DNA of 64,000 nt, from positions 2,268,001 through 2,332,000 of the forward strand of contig NZ_CP023865.1 in assembly GCF_003711105.1 (NCBI RefSeq), in the 5' to 3' direction. The position numbers and the translations under genes were made by a program. The DNA comes from Actinoplanes teichomyceticus ATCC 31121. GTDB lineage: Bacteria > Actinomycetota > Actinomycetes > Mycobacteriales > Micromonosporaceae. The notes beneath the pieces are model-generated. The model worked only from the letters and a program-made list of their open reading frames with translations. It did not search any database and had not been told where the DNA came from. Below, piece after piece: positions 22,901 to 32,395 of the stretch (position 1 is its first letter; every line of letters begins with the position of its first letter).

Positions 22901-25900
22901 TCAGGCGTCATCATCACCGAAGGTGACCACCGCCAGGTAATACTTGTCCGCGATGCCGTAGCACGACTGCCGCATCGGGTTGAATCGGCCGTAGGCGTAG
23001 CGGCAATTGTTCATCAGGTGGCTGTGGAAGGTGCTGTCGCAGTAGGCCTTCCGCTTGCCCGGACGCTCGTAGCACATGTCGTGGCGGGCGCAGGGCCCCC
23101 GGAAGTTGGCGCGGAAATAGCTGTCCGGCGCCTTGGTGCAGAAGTCGTGCAGTGACCCCAGACTCGGTTTGTAGATGTAGAGCGCCGGGACGGTGACCTC
23201 GGATTCCATGCCCGACAGGTCGGTGCAGTTGACGACGTCGCCGCGGCAGTACTCGTACGCGTTGTCGTTGCCGCCGTAGACCGGATCGGTGGACAGGAAG
23301 CGGGCGGTGGCCGGGTTGTAGAGCCGGACGCCCATCGTGATCAGGCCACCGGCGTTGGTGGTGGCGCGCTGGTGTGCGCCCAGGTAGCCGTAGCGCGGGG
23401 CTGCGGCGCCGGTGACCGACTGCCCGTTCTCATCGGTGACCCTGGTGGTGACCAGGCCCGCGGCCCCGGCGAGGTGGATGGCGACCACGTCACCGTGCAG
23501 GTTCACGATCGGCCATTCCACCTGGTTGGTGGCGCTGGCGTAGGTGCCGTTGAACCCGACGACGCCGCGGATGGTGCGGGTGTACGAGGAACCCTCGGAG
23601 ACCCACGCGGGGCTGTCGGTCTCGTCGCTGTAGTGGTTGACGGTGTTCACCGTGGTGCCGCCGGTGGTGGTGCTGTGGCTGCGGTAGCGCTCCAGGACGA
23701 CGTCGGGGACGTAGGTGGTCTGGGTGGCGCCCTGGGTGACGGTGCGGGTCAGGTCGTTGGTGAAGTAGGTCAGCTTGGTGTCCCCGGTCGCGCCGGCCGT
23801 GCCGTCCCCGGCCGGGACGGCGAGCGTGCGACCGAACGCGTCCATGCTGTAGCCCGCCGACGTGAGACGGTCCGCCGCATCGTACGACCAGCTCTGCGTG
23901 GTGGCCGGGTTGCTGTCCTGGCACAGGCCCGCGCTGTCGGGGCCACGGCTGACCCGCTTCGTACGGTTGCTGTTCCTGTCGTAGGTGTAGGTGCGCAGCG
24001 CGCAGCCCTGCAGGGTGTCCTGCCGGACGTCGGTGATGCGGCCGGCGTTGTCGTAGCCGAAGCCGGAGTTGCTGAAGCTGGAGGCGTCCCAGCGGTTCTT
24101 CCCGTGCGCGTCGGCGCCGGCGTAGTCGTAGTAGAGGTAGGAGCCGTCGTCCATGACGTATTCGCGGCCGACGTCCAGGCCGGTCTCGTCGTACTGGTAG
24201 TTGACGGTGACGCCGTCGGGCCGGGTCTCGGCGATGACCTCACCGGTCTTGTTGTAGGTGGCGGTGAAGGTGCCGGCCTGGCTGTCGACGACCTTCGTGA
24301 GGCGTCCGCGGTACTCGCCGGAGGCGCCGTAGGTCAGGGTCTGCGTGCCCTTGCCGTCGTTGATGGTGGCCGGTCGTGACAACAGGTCGTAGGTGGTGGT
24401 CGAGGTGTTCCCGTCGGCGTCGGTGTACGAGATGCGCCGGCCGAGGGTGTCGTAGGCCGAGGTGACCGCGCCGGTGACCGTTCCGCTGCTGTTGAGCGTC
24501 TGCACCGCCGCCTCCCGGCCGGTGGCCGGCGCGTAGACGATGTGCCGCTTCTCCAGCGCGGTTCCCACCGCGGAGCTGATCTCGACGTCGGTGCGCCGGC
24601 CGGCGCCGTCGGTGGTGTACGTGGTGGTGCGCAGGGTGCCGGTCGAATTCTTCTCGATCGTGGAGCGCACCTGGCCGAAGATGTCGTACGTCGTCACGGT
24701 CGTGGGGAGCTCGGTCCCGGCGGGCTGACCCCCGGTGAACACCCGGCAGGCCAGGCCGGCCCACTCGGGGCGGTTGTCACATTCGCTGTACCCGCTGCCG
24801 GTGCCGGTGCGGTAGTAGACGGTCCTGCGGGTGGACGGTGTGGTCCCGGTCGCGTCACCGGCCGGTGTCGTGACCGAGGTGATCTGCTTGCTGGTGCTGT
24901 CGTAGGTGTAGCGGGTGGTCAGCGCCAGGCCGGTGGGGTCGATCGTCTCCGACTTCAACTCCCGCGTCGGCCAGTCGTAGGCGCGGGCCGTGACGCGTTT
25001 GTCGGCGTCCAGGCTCGCACCGTTGTCGACGTAGCGGATCGACGTGGTCTGCGTGGTGACCAGGTTGTAGACGACGCCGCTGGGCGCGCCCTCGTCATAG
25101 GCGTAGGTGGTGTGGGTGCGTCCGCGGACCGAGTCCCAGTCGGCCAGCACGACGTTGCGCTCCGGCGCCAGGCTCTCCAGCAGGCGCTGCCCGTCAGCGC
25201 TGTAGACGTACTCGGTCGACTCGCGCCGGGCGACTGCCGCTTCCGCGGCGGCGGTGTCGTTGTCCCAGGCGTACAGGGTCTCGGCCAGGTTGTCCGGGTC
25301 GAGTTGCCGCACGACGTTGCCGAAGCTGTCGTACCAGGTGGCGTCGAGGGTCCCGCCGGGGTACATCCGGTTGATCATGCGGCCGTCGCCGTCCATGTAG
25401 GTGACGGTGATCCGGTCGTCGTCGGAGTAGGTCGGCAGCGTGCCGGTGGCCGGGTTGCCGTCCGGGACGATGTCGCCCGGGTAGACGGCGGTGGCGTCGA
25501 CCGGGAGGACGCTCTGGCCCCAGCGGGCGGCATTGGCGGCCATGTCGACCGGCGCGCCCGCCCCGGAGATCTTGACGTTGTAGACGATGGTCTCCACCGA
25601 GGTGCCGGCGGACCCCGCCGAGCGGGTCACCTTGTAGAGCCGGCCGGCGCCGGTGTCGCCGGGAACGGTGGTGTAGGTGAACTGCCAGGGCGCTTCACCG
25701 GCCGGGGTCAGCGTGCTGATCGTCCCGTCGGTGTTGTAGGTGTACTTGGTCGCCACGTGGGTCGTGACGCCGGCGCTGAGGTAGTCGAGTGCCGGATTCC
25801 AGGCGGCCTGCAGACGGCCGGTGCTGTCGTAGGCGTACTGGGTGAGCACGACGGTACGCATGGCCGGAGTCGCCAGGGCGGGATCCCAGGCGGTGAGGGT

Positions 25901-28900
25901 GACCTGCTTGACCCGTCCGACGAAGTCGCCGGGGGTGCTGCTGGTGGCGGTCGTAGCGGTGGCGTAGGAAAGGTTCAGCCGCCGGCAGCCGCGTACCGGG
26001 GTGGTGCAGTTGATCCCGTCCGACGAGGTGTCGAGGACCGCCGTGGGCCGGGTCACGGTGGCGCCGTTGACGGTCACCGTCTCCCAGGAGATCTTGGCAC
26101 TGGTGCTGAGACCGGCGGACGTCAGCGCCGTGGGGGTGTAGACCCCGCTGCTCTGCCGGGCGAACGTGACGATGTCCCCGGACGGCTCGACGAGCTGGTA
26201 GGTGTCACCCGTCGTGGTGTAGGTCAGGGCGTACGCCCCGATCCCGACCTGCCCGGTGAAGGTGGCTCCGGTGCTGGTCGTGGCCTTCTTGGTGAAGCCA
26301 AGGCTGGTGCCGTCGGCCAGGCCGACCTGGGCCAGGCCACCGGTCACGGTGAGCTTGTTGTAGGTACCGGCGTCCGGCGCCTCGATGCCGGAGATCCAGC
26401 CGGGGCCGAAGAGCGGGTCGATGTCCGCCGGGCGCCGGGAGTTGAACGTGCGGTGCAGGCCCAGGCCACTGATGGTCTCGACATCGACACCGGTCAGCGC
26501 GTAGTTGCCGGTCAGCAGGTTGACCTCGCCCGGGCCGACGCCCGTGCTGGCCGCATCGGACCGGTTGCGGTCCAGGGTCACCGAGACGCCGGAGCTCGTA
26601 CCGGTCGTGGTGCCCGAGAACGAGGCGCGGATCTGTACCGGGCCGTTGAGCGGGTCCGGGCCGGCCTCGGCGTTGTTCACGGTCTGGGCGGCGTTCCAGA
26701 CGAGGTTCGGGTAGGCGCCGGATCCGGTGGTGGCGACCGGCCAGGTGACCGCGCCGCCGGTGGCGGTGGTGACGTCGCCGGCCGGAACGGTGGTCCAGGC
26801 GTCCGTGTCACCGCGGCGCCACTGGTAGGTGATGCCGGAGCTGGTGCTCTTGCTGCGGCCCGACAGCGTCACCTTGCCGGCGGTCTGCGTACCGGCCGCC
26901 GGGGCGGTGACCGCACCGGTGCCGACCAGGAAGGCGTACGACGTGATCGGGGACAGGTTGCCGGCGCGGTCGCGCGTCTGCACCTTCAGCACGTGCGGAC
27001 CGTCCGCGGCCGGGGTGAGGCTGATCGTGGCGCTGCCGCCGAGCGTGCCGGCGTTGACCACGGTGGCCGGGTCGGCGTCGAGGCCGTACACGTAGGCGGC
27101 GGCATCGGCGGCACCGGCGGCGTTGAAGCTGAAAGTGCCGGTGGTGCCGGTCGTGCCGGCCCAGGTGTCGGCCGGGTAGGTGGCCGAGGAGACGGTGGGC
27201 CCGGTGGTGGGTGCGGCGGTGTCGACGGTGAATTCACAAGGCGTCGACCAGGGGCCCCAGGCGGTGCCGTCGAAGCCGCGGACCTTCCAGGAGTAGCTGC
27301 CGCCGTTGGCGAAGGCCCCGGCGGGCACCGTCGTGGACTGGGTCTGCCCGGAGGCCCGGCCCGGCGTGGGCTGAGCACTGCCGATGGCCGTGCCGCCGAT
27401 GGTCGACCAGGCGAACTCCGCTCGCACCTGGGCGCCCTCGGGGTCGGTGATGCGCGCCTGCAGCTGCGGCGTGGCGGTGTTGAGGTACGGCCGGTTCGTG
27501 CCGGTCGTGCACGGCGTCGCCGGGGACGTCGACAGCTCCGCGGCGGTCGGGTAGTCGGTGTAGGTCAGGGTCAGGGTCGGGTTGTTGGCGAACCGCTTCC
27601 ACCCGTTGGGGTCGGACTCGTCGCTGGCGCGCAGGCCGAGGGCCATGCCGTTCCAGCCGCTGGCCGCCGCGGCCTGCAGGTAGCTGGTGACGTCCATGGC
27701 GACGGGGCCGGCCGGGCAGGCGGCAGAACCACCGAGGGTGGTCGACGACGTGGACTGCTTGCTGTACCAGTCCGGCTGGTTGTTCCAGGTGCTGGTGCTG
27801 CTGGGCACGGCGGTGGACCACACCTCGAACGGCGTCGGCGTGCAGCTGGACGCGTAGGTGCCGGTGAGGTTCAGCGTGGCGGAGGTCACGAACTTGCCGG
27901 GCAGAGGGCTGCCGGTGAGGTCGTACGAGAAGAAGGACCGGTACTTGCTGACCCCGCCGTCCCAGGAACCGACGTAGGCGTCGTCCGGGATGTTCCAGAA
28001 CGTCGTGTCGGGCGAGGCGGAACTCACGACGGCGTACCCGGCCCGGTTCACGGTCAGGCCGGGGTCGATGTAGACCGGGTAGACCGTGTCGGGGCCGGTG
28101 AGAACCTGCTGGTTCGGGGTGATGGTGACCGCTCCGGTGGCGACCGCGGCAGGCATCGTCACCTGGCGCGGCCGGGCATGCGGGGCGGAGGCGCCCGGCG
28201 ATGCGGGCGCGGTACGGGTGTGCGCCTTGCGCGCGGCCTGGGCGGTGGCGTCCCACATCAGGGGGGTGCTGCCGTTCAGGACGACCGCGCCCTTCTTGTC
28301 GGTGGCGCGCAGGTTCCCGGCCGGGTCGGTCTTGAGGGTGGCGCCCCCTCCGGTGAGGCCGAAGGACAGTCGGCGGAGCTTGGGGTTGGCTGCCGCGCGG
28401 GCGTTCTTGACGACGAGGACCTGGGAGTACCCGTCGACGTCCGCGGTCAGCTCCAGGTCCACCCCGGGCAGGACGTCGGCGTACGTGGCCGTGTCACCGG
28501 ACAGTCGTGGAGCCGGTAGCGCCCCGACGGGCGAGGCGAGTCCGACCGAGGTGGCGCCGTGAGCGACGGTGACCATCGGCGCGGTGCCACCGGCCGAGAA
28601 CGTCACCGCGGCGGCGGCTGCCTTCGGCGCGACGCGGCCGTCCGCGGTGAAGCTCAGTGTGGTGTCGATCGGCTTCCACACGTTGCCTTGCTTGATCCGG
28701 ACGGGGCGGAAATTGTGTTCCAGCCGTACGGTGCCGTTCGGGGTGGCGACGGCCCGGTCGGTGGCGGAAGTCAGACCGGCGATGCCGACGTCGCCGTGAC
28801 ACATTCGCGCGGTGATCAGCGCGGCGTGCTCGTCCGGCAGCTCATCGGGGCAGGACACCGCCGCCGCGGGCGCCGCAACGGCGGGGGTGGCCGGCGCGGT

Positions 28901-29041
28901 CACCGAGAGCAGGCCGGCGACCAGGGAGACGGGCATCCCGAACAGCAGGGCCCGGTTCACCGACGTGGTCACGGCGCCTCGGCGCCTCCACGGTGATATC
29001 GGCCAGGGCGTGCGTGATCGTGGACGATCGGTCCGATTCAA
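22901..29041 (-). CDS. Secreted RHS-repeat protein with C-terminal phospholipase A2-like toxin domain
   Basis: A 2046-residue exported protein. A signal region ends near residue 57 (MPVSLVAGLLSVTAPATPAV, then AAPA). Residues about 320-495 form a DNRLRE/CBM96-like beta-sandwich (VYPVYIDPGLTVNRAGYAVV; TLNLTGTY). Two Ig/FN3-like modules follow to about 700. Residues 830-1935 are RHS/YD repeats (YAYDSTGRLQAAWNP; TSAYDTLGRRISYTDADGNT) that end at the conserved core junction RFLSTDPVYGGNDNAYEY. The tail from about 1965 contains GPCARHDMCYE with His1987-Asp1988, then paired cysteines (YCDSTFHSHLMNNCRYAYG, CYGIADKYY): a PLA2-type CxxHDxCY active site. RHS shells typically enclose such variable toxins, so this is probably a polymorphic antibacterial or anti-eukaryotic toxin that hydrolyses phospholipids. 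The start is a TTG after AGGAAGAGGA; GTG 28972 is an alternative. Confidence 0.85.
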   Translation of the reverse strand: MNRTDRPRSRTPWPISPWRRRGAVTTSVNRALLFGMPVSLVAGLLSVTAPATPAVAAPAAAVSCPDELPDEHAALITARMCHGDVGIAGLTSATDRAVATPNGTVRLEHNFRPVRIKQGNVWKPIDTTLSFTADGRVAPKAAAAAVTFSAGGTAPMVTVAHGATSVGLASPVGALPAPRLSGDTATYADVLPGVDLELTADVDGYSQVLVVKNARAAANPKLRRLSFGLTGGGATLKTDPAGNLRATDKKGAVVLNGSTPLMWDATAQAARKAHTRTAPASPGASAPHARPRQVTMPAAVATGAVTITPNQQVLTGPDTVYPVYIDPGLTVNRAGYAVVSSASPDTTFWNIPDDAYVGSWDGGVSKYRSFFSYDLTGSPLPGKFVTSATLNLTGTYASSCTPTPFEVWSTAVPSSTSTWNNQPDWYSKQSTSSTTLGGSAACPAGPVAMDVTSYLQAAAASGWNGMALGLRASDESDPNGWKRFANNPTLTLTYTDYPTAAELSTSPATPCTTGTNRPYLNTATPQLQARITDPEGAQVRAEFAWSTIGGTAIGSAQPTPGRASGQTQSTTVPAGAFANGGSYSWKVRGFDGTAWGPWSTPCEFTVDTAAPTTGPTVSSATYPADTWAGTTGTTGTFSFNAAGAADAAAYVYGLDADPATVVNAGTLGGSATISLTPAADGPHVLKVQTRDRAGNLSPITSYAFLVGTGAVTAPAAGTQTAGKVTLSGRSKSTSSGITYQWRRGDTDAWTTVPAGDVTTATGGAVTWPVATTGSGAYPNLVWNAAQTVNNAEAGPDPLNGPVQIRASFSGTTTGTSSGVSVTLDRNRSDAASTGVGPGEVNLLTGNYALTGVDVETISGLGLHRTFNSRRPADIDPLFGPGWISGIEAPDAGTYNKLTVTGGLAQVGLADGTSLGFTKKATTSTGATFTGQVGIGAYALTYTTTGDTYQLVEPSGDIVTFARQSSGVYTPTALTSAGLSTSAKISWETVTVNGATVTRPTAVLDTSSDGINCTTPVRGCRRLNLSYATATTATSSTPGDFVGRVKQVTLTAWDPALATPAMRTVVLTQYAYDSTGRLQAAWNPALDYLSAGVTTHVATKYTYNTDGTISTLTPAGEAPWQFTYTTVPGDTGAGRLYKVTRSAGSAGTSVETIVYNVKISGAGAPVDMAANAARWGQSVLPVDATAVYPGDIVPDGNPATGTLPTYSDDDRITVTYMDGDGRMINRMYPGGTLDATWYDSFGNVVRQLDPDNLAETLYAWDNDTAAAEAAVARRESTEYVYSADGQRLLESLAPERNVVLADWDSVRGRTHTTYAYDEGAPSGVVYNLVTTQTTSIRYVDNGASLDADKRVTARAYDWPTRELKSETIDPTGLALTTRYTYDSTSKQITSVTTPAGDATGTTPSTRRTVYYRTGTGSGYSECDNRPEWAGLACRVFTGGQPAGTELPTTVTTYDIFGQVRSTIEKNSTGTLRTTTYTTDGAGRRTDVEISSAVGTALEKRHIVYAPATGREAAVQTLNSSGTVTGAVTSAYDTLGRRISYTDADGNTSTTTYDLLSRPATINDGKGTQTLTYGASGEYRGRLTKVVDSQAGTFTATYNKTGEVIAETRPDGVTVNYQYDETGLDVGREYVMDDGSYLYYDYAGADAHGKNRWDASSFSNSGFGYDNAGRITDVRQDTLQGCALRTYTYDRNSNRTKRVSRGPDSAGLCQDSNPATTQSWSYDAADRLTSAGYSMDAFGRTLAVPAGDGTAGATGDTKLTYFTNDLTRTVTQGATQTTYVPDVVLERYRSHSTTTGGTTVNTVNHYSDETDSPAWVSEGSSYTRTIRGVVGFNGTYASATNQVEWPIVNLHGDVVAIHLAGAAGLVTTRVTDENGQSVTGAAAPRYGYLGAHQRATTNAGGLITMGVRLYNPATARFLSTDPVYGGNDNAYEYCRGDVVNCTDLSGMESEVTVPALYIYKPSLGSLHDFCTKAPDSYFRANFRGPCARHDMCYERPGKRKAYCDSTFHSHLMNNCRYAYGRFNPMRQSCYGIADKYYLAVVTFGDDDA

Positions 29042-29554
29042 CTAACCATTCCTCTTCCTGGAACGGCCGCAGGCGAGCAGCGGCGAACGCCGGCCCATGA
29101 CATGTCGTGACACGACAATGACGGCCGGATGAAAAAGATCGGGGGCGTAGTTCTTGGAGGCTGAATCTGCTTAGGAGCACGCCGTTTTATCCGCGGCCGT
29201 CAGCAACCTTCGCGCAACCGTACTCATCCCTGGCAGTTAGCTGCAGGTCTTGACCAGCAGGGTGGAGTATGCATAAGCATTTTTATGTCAATTTTTATTG
29301 ATCTTTGAGATCTATGGGCGTTTAGAGAGTGCCCGTTCGGTCACCATGCGGCAACTGAGCAGCACCGCCGCGGTGGACCGTTGCAGGCGCCCGCTTCGTC
29401 CGTCCGGGGCCACGCGCGACGCCGCACCGACCGGTTGCCGGAGGCGGCTGCCCCGGACGCGCCGTCGGATCGGCAGGGGCGAGACGACGGCCGCCGCAGA
29501 AGGTGATCGACGTGGCTCGCTGCCCATCGGCAGCGGGCCACGTCGGCCACAGGC
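29042..29554. other. Upstream region of the RHS gene with an AT-rich patch
   Basis: 513 bases without a credible gene. Bases 29262-29325 are unusually AT-rich for this window (runs such as ATTTTTATGTCAATTTTTATT) and probably contain the RHS promoter or a silencer-protein site. Several overlapping frames between 29298 and 29582 are Arg-rich and lack homology. Confidence 0.45.
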
Positions 29555-30073
29555 TCAAACCGCCGAGTCACGCCGCAGGTAGACGGCCGATCCGATGATC
29601 AGGAGGGCCGCGGCGACCAGCCAGGTCATTCCGGTGGTACCCGGCTGCGCCGGCCATGCCCACCACGCCGCGCCCGCGGAGTCGTCGTGGGGCGCCGCGG
29701 TCAGGACGAAGGCCACGTACCCGCACGCCGGCATCCACACGCCGGGCCCGCCGATGACGGTGCTGAACAGCAGCATGAGACCGAATAGGCCGACGCCGTT
29801 ACGGACGACGGCCAGGGTCGCCGCGGGGTCGAGTCCGGCGGCGCCGGCCATCGCGGTGGGGAGTACGACCAGGGCCAGCCCTCCGGCGGCATGGGCGGCG
29901 CGCCACCCCGGCCGCTGCCGCGGCGTGGCCCGCTCCAGGCCGACGTCCGCGCCGGTCAGGACCCGGGCCGCGAAGGTCGCCGACAGCAGCGGCCCGATCG
30001 CGGCGACCGGCACCCACCATGAAGTGAAGGTCTCATCACCCTCGACCCATCCCGCGACGACGACAACGGTCAA
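29555..30073 (-). CDS. Membrane protein of unknown function
   Basis: A 172-residue protein with four to six hydrophobic stretches (WWVPVAAIGPLLSATFAARV; AHAAGGLALVVLPTAMAGAA; GVGLFGLMLLFSTVIGGPG; GYVAFVLTAAP; TWLVAAALLIIGSAVYL). I do not recognise the family. The only available start is a TTG overlapping the stop of a short upstream frame as TTGA, suggesting translational coupling to a now damaged first gene. Two perfect MarR-like palindromes lie about 150 bases upstream on the same transcript. Confidence 0.55.
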   Translation of the reverse strand: MTVVVVAGWVEGDETFTSWWVPVAAIGPLLSATFAARVLTGADVGLERATPRQRPGWRAAHAAGGLALVVLPTAMAGAAGLDPAATLAVVRNGVGLFGLMLLFSTVIGGPGVWMPACGYVAFVLTAAPHDDSAGAAWWAWPAQPGTTGMTWLVAAALLIIGSAVYLRRDSAV

Positions 30074-30194
30074 GGCTGGGCGCTGTCGGTGTGGCCGATC
30101 AAGCCCTCCAGGGCGGCGCGGCGTGAGGCGACGTCACCGACGGGCGGGGCAGTCGCACCGGCCAGGGCCTGAGCGATGGAAGCGTGAAGGTCAC
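30070..30194 (-). pseudogene. Possible frameshifted small gene coupled to the membrane protein
   Basis: A GTG at 30194 sits eight bases after a strong AGGAGG but soon runs out of coding-like sequence. In a neighbouring frame the peptide SIAQALAGATAPPVGDVASR, then RAALEGLIGHTDSAQP continues to a TGA that overlaps the next start. The good ribosome site plus coding-like second frame suggest a small gene of about 42 codons with one frameshift. No family recognised. Confidence 0.3.
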
Positions 30195-30212
30195 GTCCTC
30201 ATCCTCCTGAGT

Positions 30213-30265
30213 TGCTTCGATTTCGAAGCATGATGCTAACCGTAGCACGCTTCGAAGTCGAAGCA
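30213..30265. promoter_or_regulatory. Pair of 18-bp palindromes, MarR-type operators
   Basis: TGCTTCGATTTCGAAGCA (30213-30230) is a perfect 8-2-8 palindrome; CGCTTCGAAGTCGAAGCA (30248-30265) has one mismatch. Their centres are 35 bases apart. A related site lies near the MarR gene at 31613-31630, so that regulator probably controls the 29555-30194 transcript. Confidence 0.65.
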
Positions 30266-30666
30266 ATAGTGGTGAGTGTGACGCACGGCGCATCGAGGCG
30301 AGCGCCCCGACCTCCGCTGAGCGCGGCAGAGGCTCGTCGGGCGACCCGCGCACGTCACGGCCATGCGGCATCGGTGACGTGACTGCCGCCGCCCCGGCGT
30401 ACCCGTCGGCGGAGGGAGGCGGTCGGCGCCGGACATCCGTACCGGCTAGGGCGCGCTCCGCACGGGATCCGTCTCTGCGTCGAGTGCCGTTGCGGACCGT
30501 CGGCGCGCTCCCGACGAGCTGGTGTGCATCAGGCGCTGGCTCGGGAGGGCCGCGAGATCGATGCGGCCACCGCCGTCATGCCTGCCGCCCCAGCCGGTTG
30601 CGTGTTCCTTCGCGGCTCCGGCGCGCCGACGCCGGCGGGGTTCTGATCGAATGCGCGATCCGGTCG
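30266..30666. other. Region without recognisable genes
   Basis: About 400 bases with only short Arg-rich frames on both strands. It lies between the operator pair and a small membrane-protein gene and looks like decayed accessory DNA. I see no repeat or RNA gene in it. Confidence 0.4.
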
Positions 30667-30870
30667 TCATCGGGTACGGGCGCGAATCGCGGACGCGACC
30701 GCGGCGATGACCGCTGTGACGATGACGGCGATGCCCACGCGTACGAAGAAGTGTTGCAGCGGACCGCCGGCGAACTGGTCGGTCCGGGCGAGGGCGCTGA
30801 GCACCAGGTGCACAACGAACGGAACCGCCAGGTAGGCCACCCACCCGCGGTGGGTCGTGTCGTTCTTCAT
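30667..30870 (-). CDS. Small two-segment membrane protein
   Basis: A 67-residue protein, MKNDTTHRGWVAYLAVPFVV..., with two hydrophobic helices (VAYLAVPFVVHLVLSALA; FVRVGIAVIVTAVIAAVASA) and a basic C-terminus (IRARTR). Codon use is coding-like. There is no obvious ribosome site before the ATG. It follows the MarR gene on the same strand after about 120 bases. Function unknown. Confidence 0.5.
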   Translation of the reverse strand: MKNDTTHRGWVAYLAVPFVVHLVLSALARTDQFAGGPLQHFFVRVGIAVIVTAVIAAVASAIRARTR

Positions 30871-30993
30871 GTTGTCGAGTCTGGCAGCCGGTGACAGGCA
30901 CCGGATCCCGCTTGAGTGAGGCTTTCATCTATGCCGCTGGGTATAGGCGCCGCCGCACGAGAGCCGGTCCCGGATGCTCGTCCGCTGCGCCGG

Positions 30994-31551
30994 TCAGTCC
31001 GTCCCGGCTGCCGCCGGCGGCGAGGCTTTGCGACCGGTTCGCCGCTTGCGCGGTGCGGCCGATCGGGGCGGATGGGCGCGCATCTGGTCGCGGATGCGGG
31101 TCATGATGTCGCCGAGTTGCTGGACGTCCTGATCGTTGAGGGAGGCGAACAGGAGGCGGCGGACGGCGTCGATGTGGCCGGGCAGCACACGACGGAAGAG
31201 GGCGGCGCCGTCGTCGGTGAGGGTGACGAGGGTGGCGCGTTCGTCGTCGGGGTAGGTGTCGCGAGTGATGAGGCCGGCCTTCTCGAGTAGTCCGGCCTGG
31301 TAGGTGAGCCCGCTACGGCTGTAGACGACGCCGTCGGCCAGCTGGGTCATGGTGAGCGGTCCGCCGGCATCGGCGAGACGGGCCAGCAGCTGGAACTGCA
31401 CGTAGCTGATCGCGCCTTCCTTGCGCAGGTGCTGGTCGACCTGGTGTTGCAGCAGGCTGACCGACTCCATGAGGGCGAAGTAGGTCGCCAACTGCTGTGG
31501 TGGGAGCGAGGGGACGCCGGGGGCGCTGCTCGCGGAGTGATCCGATGCCAT
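30994..31551 (-). CDS. MarR-family transcriptional regulator
   Basis: A 185-residue protein with the MarR fold: ALMESVSLLQHQVDQHLRKE (dimer helix), YVQFQLLARLADAGGPLTMT, QLADGVVYSRSGLTYQAGLL (recognition helix) and TRDTYPDDERATLVTLTDDG (wing with the conserved DxRxxxV/LxLT pattern). The tail is Arg/Lys/Ala-rich and probably disordered. The ATG at 31551 is preceded by TAGGTA. TTCGA-containing palindromes at 31560-31630 and at 30213-30265 are likely its operators. The effector is unknown; no drug-efflux or oxidoreductase gene is directly beside it. Confidence 0.82.
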   Translation of the reverse strand: MASDHSASSAPGVPSLPPQQLATYFALMESVSLLQHQVDQHLRKEGAISYVQFQLLARLADAGGPLTMTQLADGVVYSRSGLTYQAGLLEKAGLITRDTYPDDERATLVTLTDDGAALFRRVLPGHIDAVRRLLFASLNDQDVQQLGDIMTRIRDQMRAHPPRSAAPRKRRTGRKASPPAAAGTD

Positions 31552-31559
31552 GTACCTAC

Positions 31560-31630
31560 CATACTTGTTTCGAATTCTGAGTATGTGGGGTGCAGTCACC
31601 TGCGGCGCGCTTTGCTTCGAACTTGAAGCG
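31560..31630. promoter_or_regulatory. MarR promoter region with two operator-like sites
   Basis: Bases 31560-31585 carry CATACT...AGTATG flanking a TTCGAA core, nine bases from the marR ATG. TGCTTCGAACTTGAAGCG (31613-31630) matches the operator at 30213 in 15 of 18 positions. Nothing else is recognisable in 31586-31921 except non-coding frames. Confidence 0.5.
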
Positions 31631-31921
31631 ACGCTGGCGCGGACCCGCCTACGGTGGCGGCGCCGGATCGCGAACCACCCCTTTCCGGCGGCCGTCCATG
31701 TCCATGGACGCTGTGGAATCACTTCGCCGACCGGGCCCTCAACGCGACCGGGCCGGACGTGACACCCGCTGTTCAGGCGTTGAACTACCTGCATCGGTAC
31801 AGCGACACGATGGCGCGATTCACGACCTGGCACGGACGGGGGCGAGGTCGAGCAGGGCGCGCCGCGCGACGGCGACCGCGAGGAGGTTTTGGCCATGGCC
31901 GGCAGGTAGGGGGAGCGGGAC

Positions 31922-32300
31922 GTGGTCGGCTTCTGGCTCGACCGCCGGCCGCACGCTTTCCGGGTGTGCCGCCGGCCGGGCGACGGGAAGCCGGTGGCTT
32001 TCGTGGCGTGGCTCCGGCTCACCGAACCCGGCGAACAGGAGAACGCGGCCGATCCTCTCCTGGCCGCGATCTGGGCGCACGCCCACGAGAACGGGTCACG
32101 CCTCGCGGTGCAGCGGTTCGTCAACTCCGGCGGCGCCGCACCCGAGCCGGGCTTCGCCGGTGACCTCCTCTGCTCGACGGCGACCACGGTTCTTCTGCGG
32201 GAGCCGGAGCTGGCCTGGAGCTACCTCGTCATGCCGGATCCGGAAAGCGGTCGCCTGTTCCCTCACGGCCGGTGCGACCCACTCGGCCCCTCGTCGAGTG
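31922..32300 (+). pseudogene. Fragment of an actinobacterial AAA/GNAT-tail type protein
   Basis: The frame gives FWLDRRPHAFRVCRRPGDGK, PVAFVAWLRLTEPGEQENAA, DPLLAAIWAHAHENG and RLAVQRFVNS, and later LAWSYLVMPDPES. This pattern recalls the C-terminal acetyltransferase-like part of large actinobacterial AAA or DUF proteins (WLRLTEP, AAxWAHA, LAWS motifs). The expected surroundings are missing on both sides and the segment runs into unrelated low-complexity sequence, so it is a remnant. The family link is from memory and uncertain. Confidence 0.4.
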
Positions 32301-32395
32301 CTTCGCCGGCCACGCCGCCGGCGAGCCGCCCGAGCGTTCGCGTCGGCCGCCACGGCGATCCGCCGAGGCTTGCGGGCAGCCGGGACACTGGTGAG

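Noticed and set aside
24542..28519. 1325-codon frame antisense to the RHS gene
   Set aside because: It is a mirror of high-GC codon bias, Gly/Val/Arg-rich without motifs; the RHS frame has clear domains throughout.
29298..29582. Small gene upstream of the RHS locus
   Set aside because: Several overlapping frames on both strands are equally open and Arg-rich; none has a ribosome site or domain.
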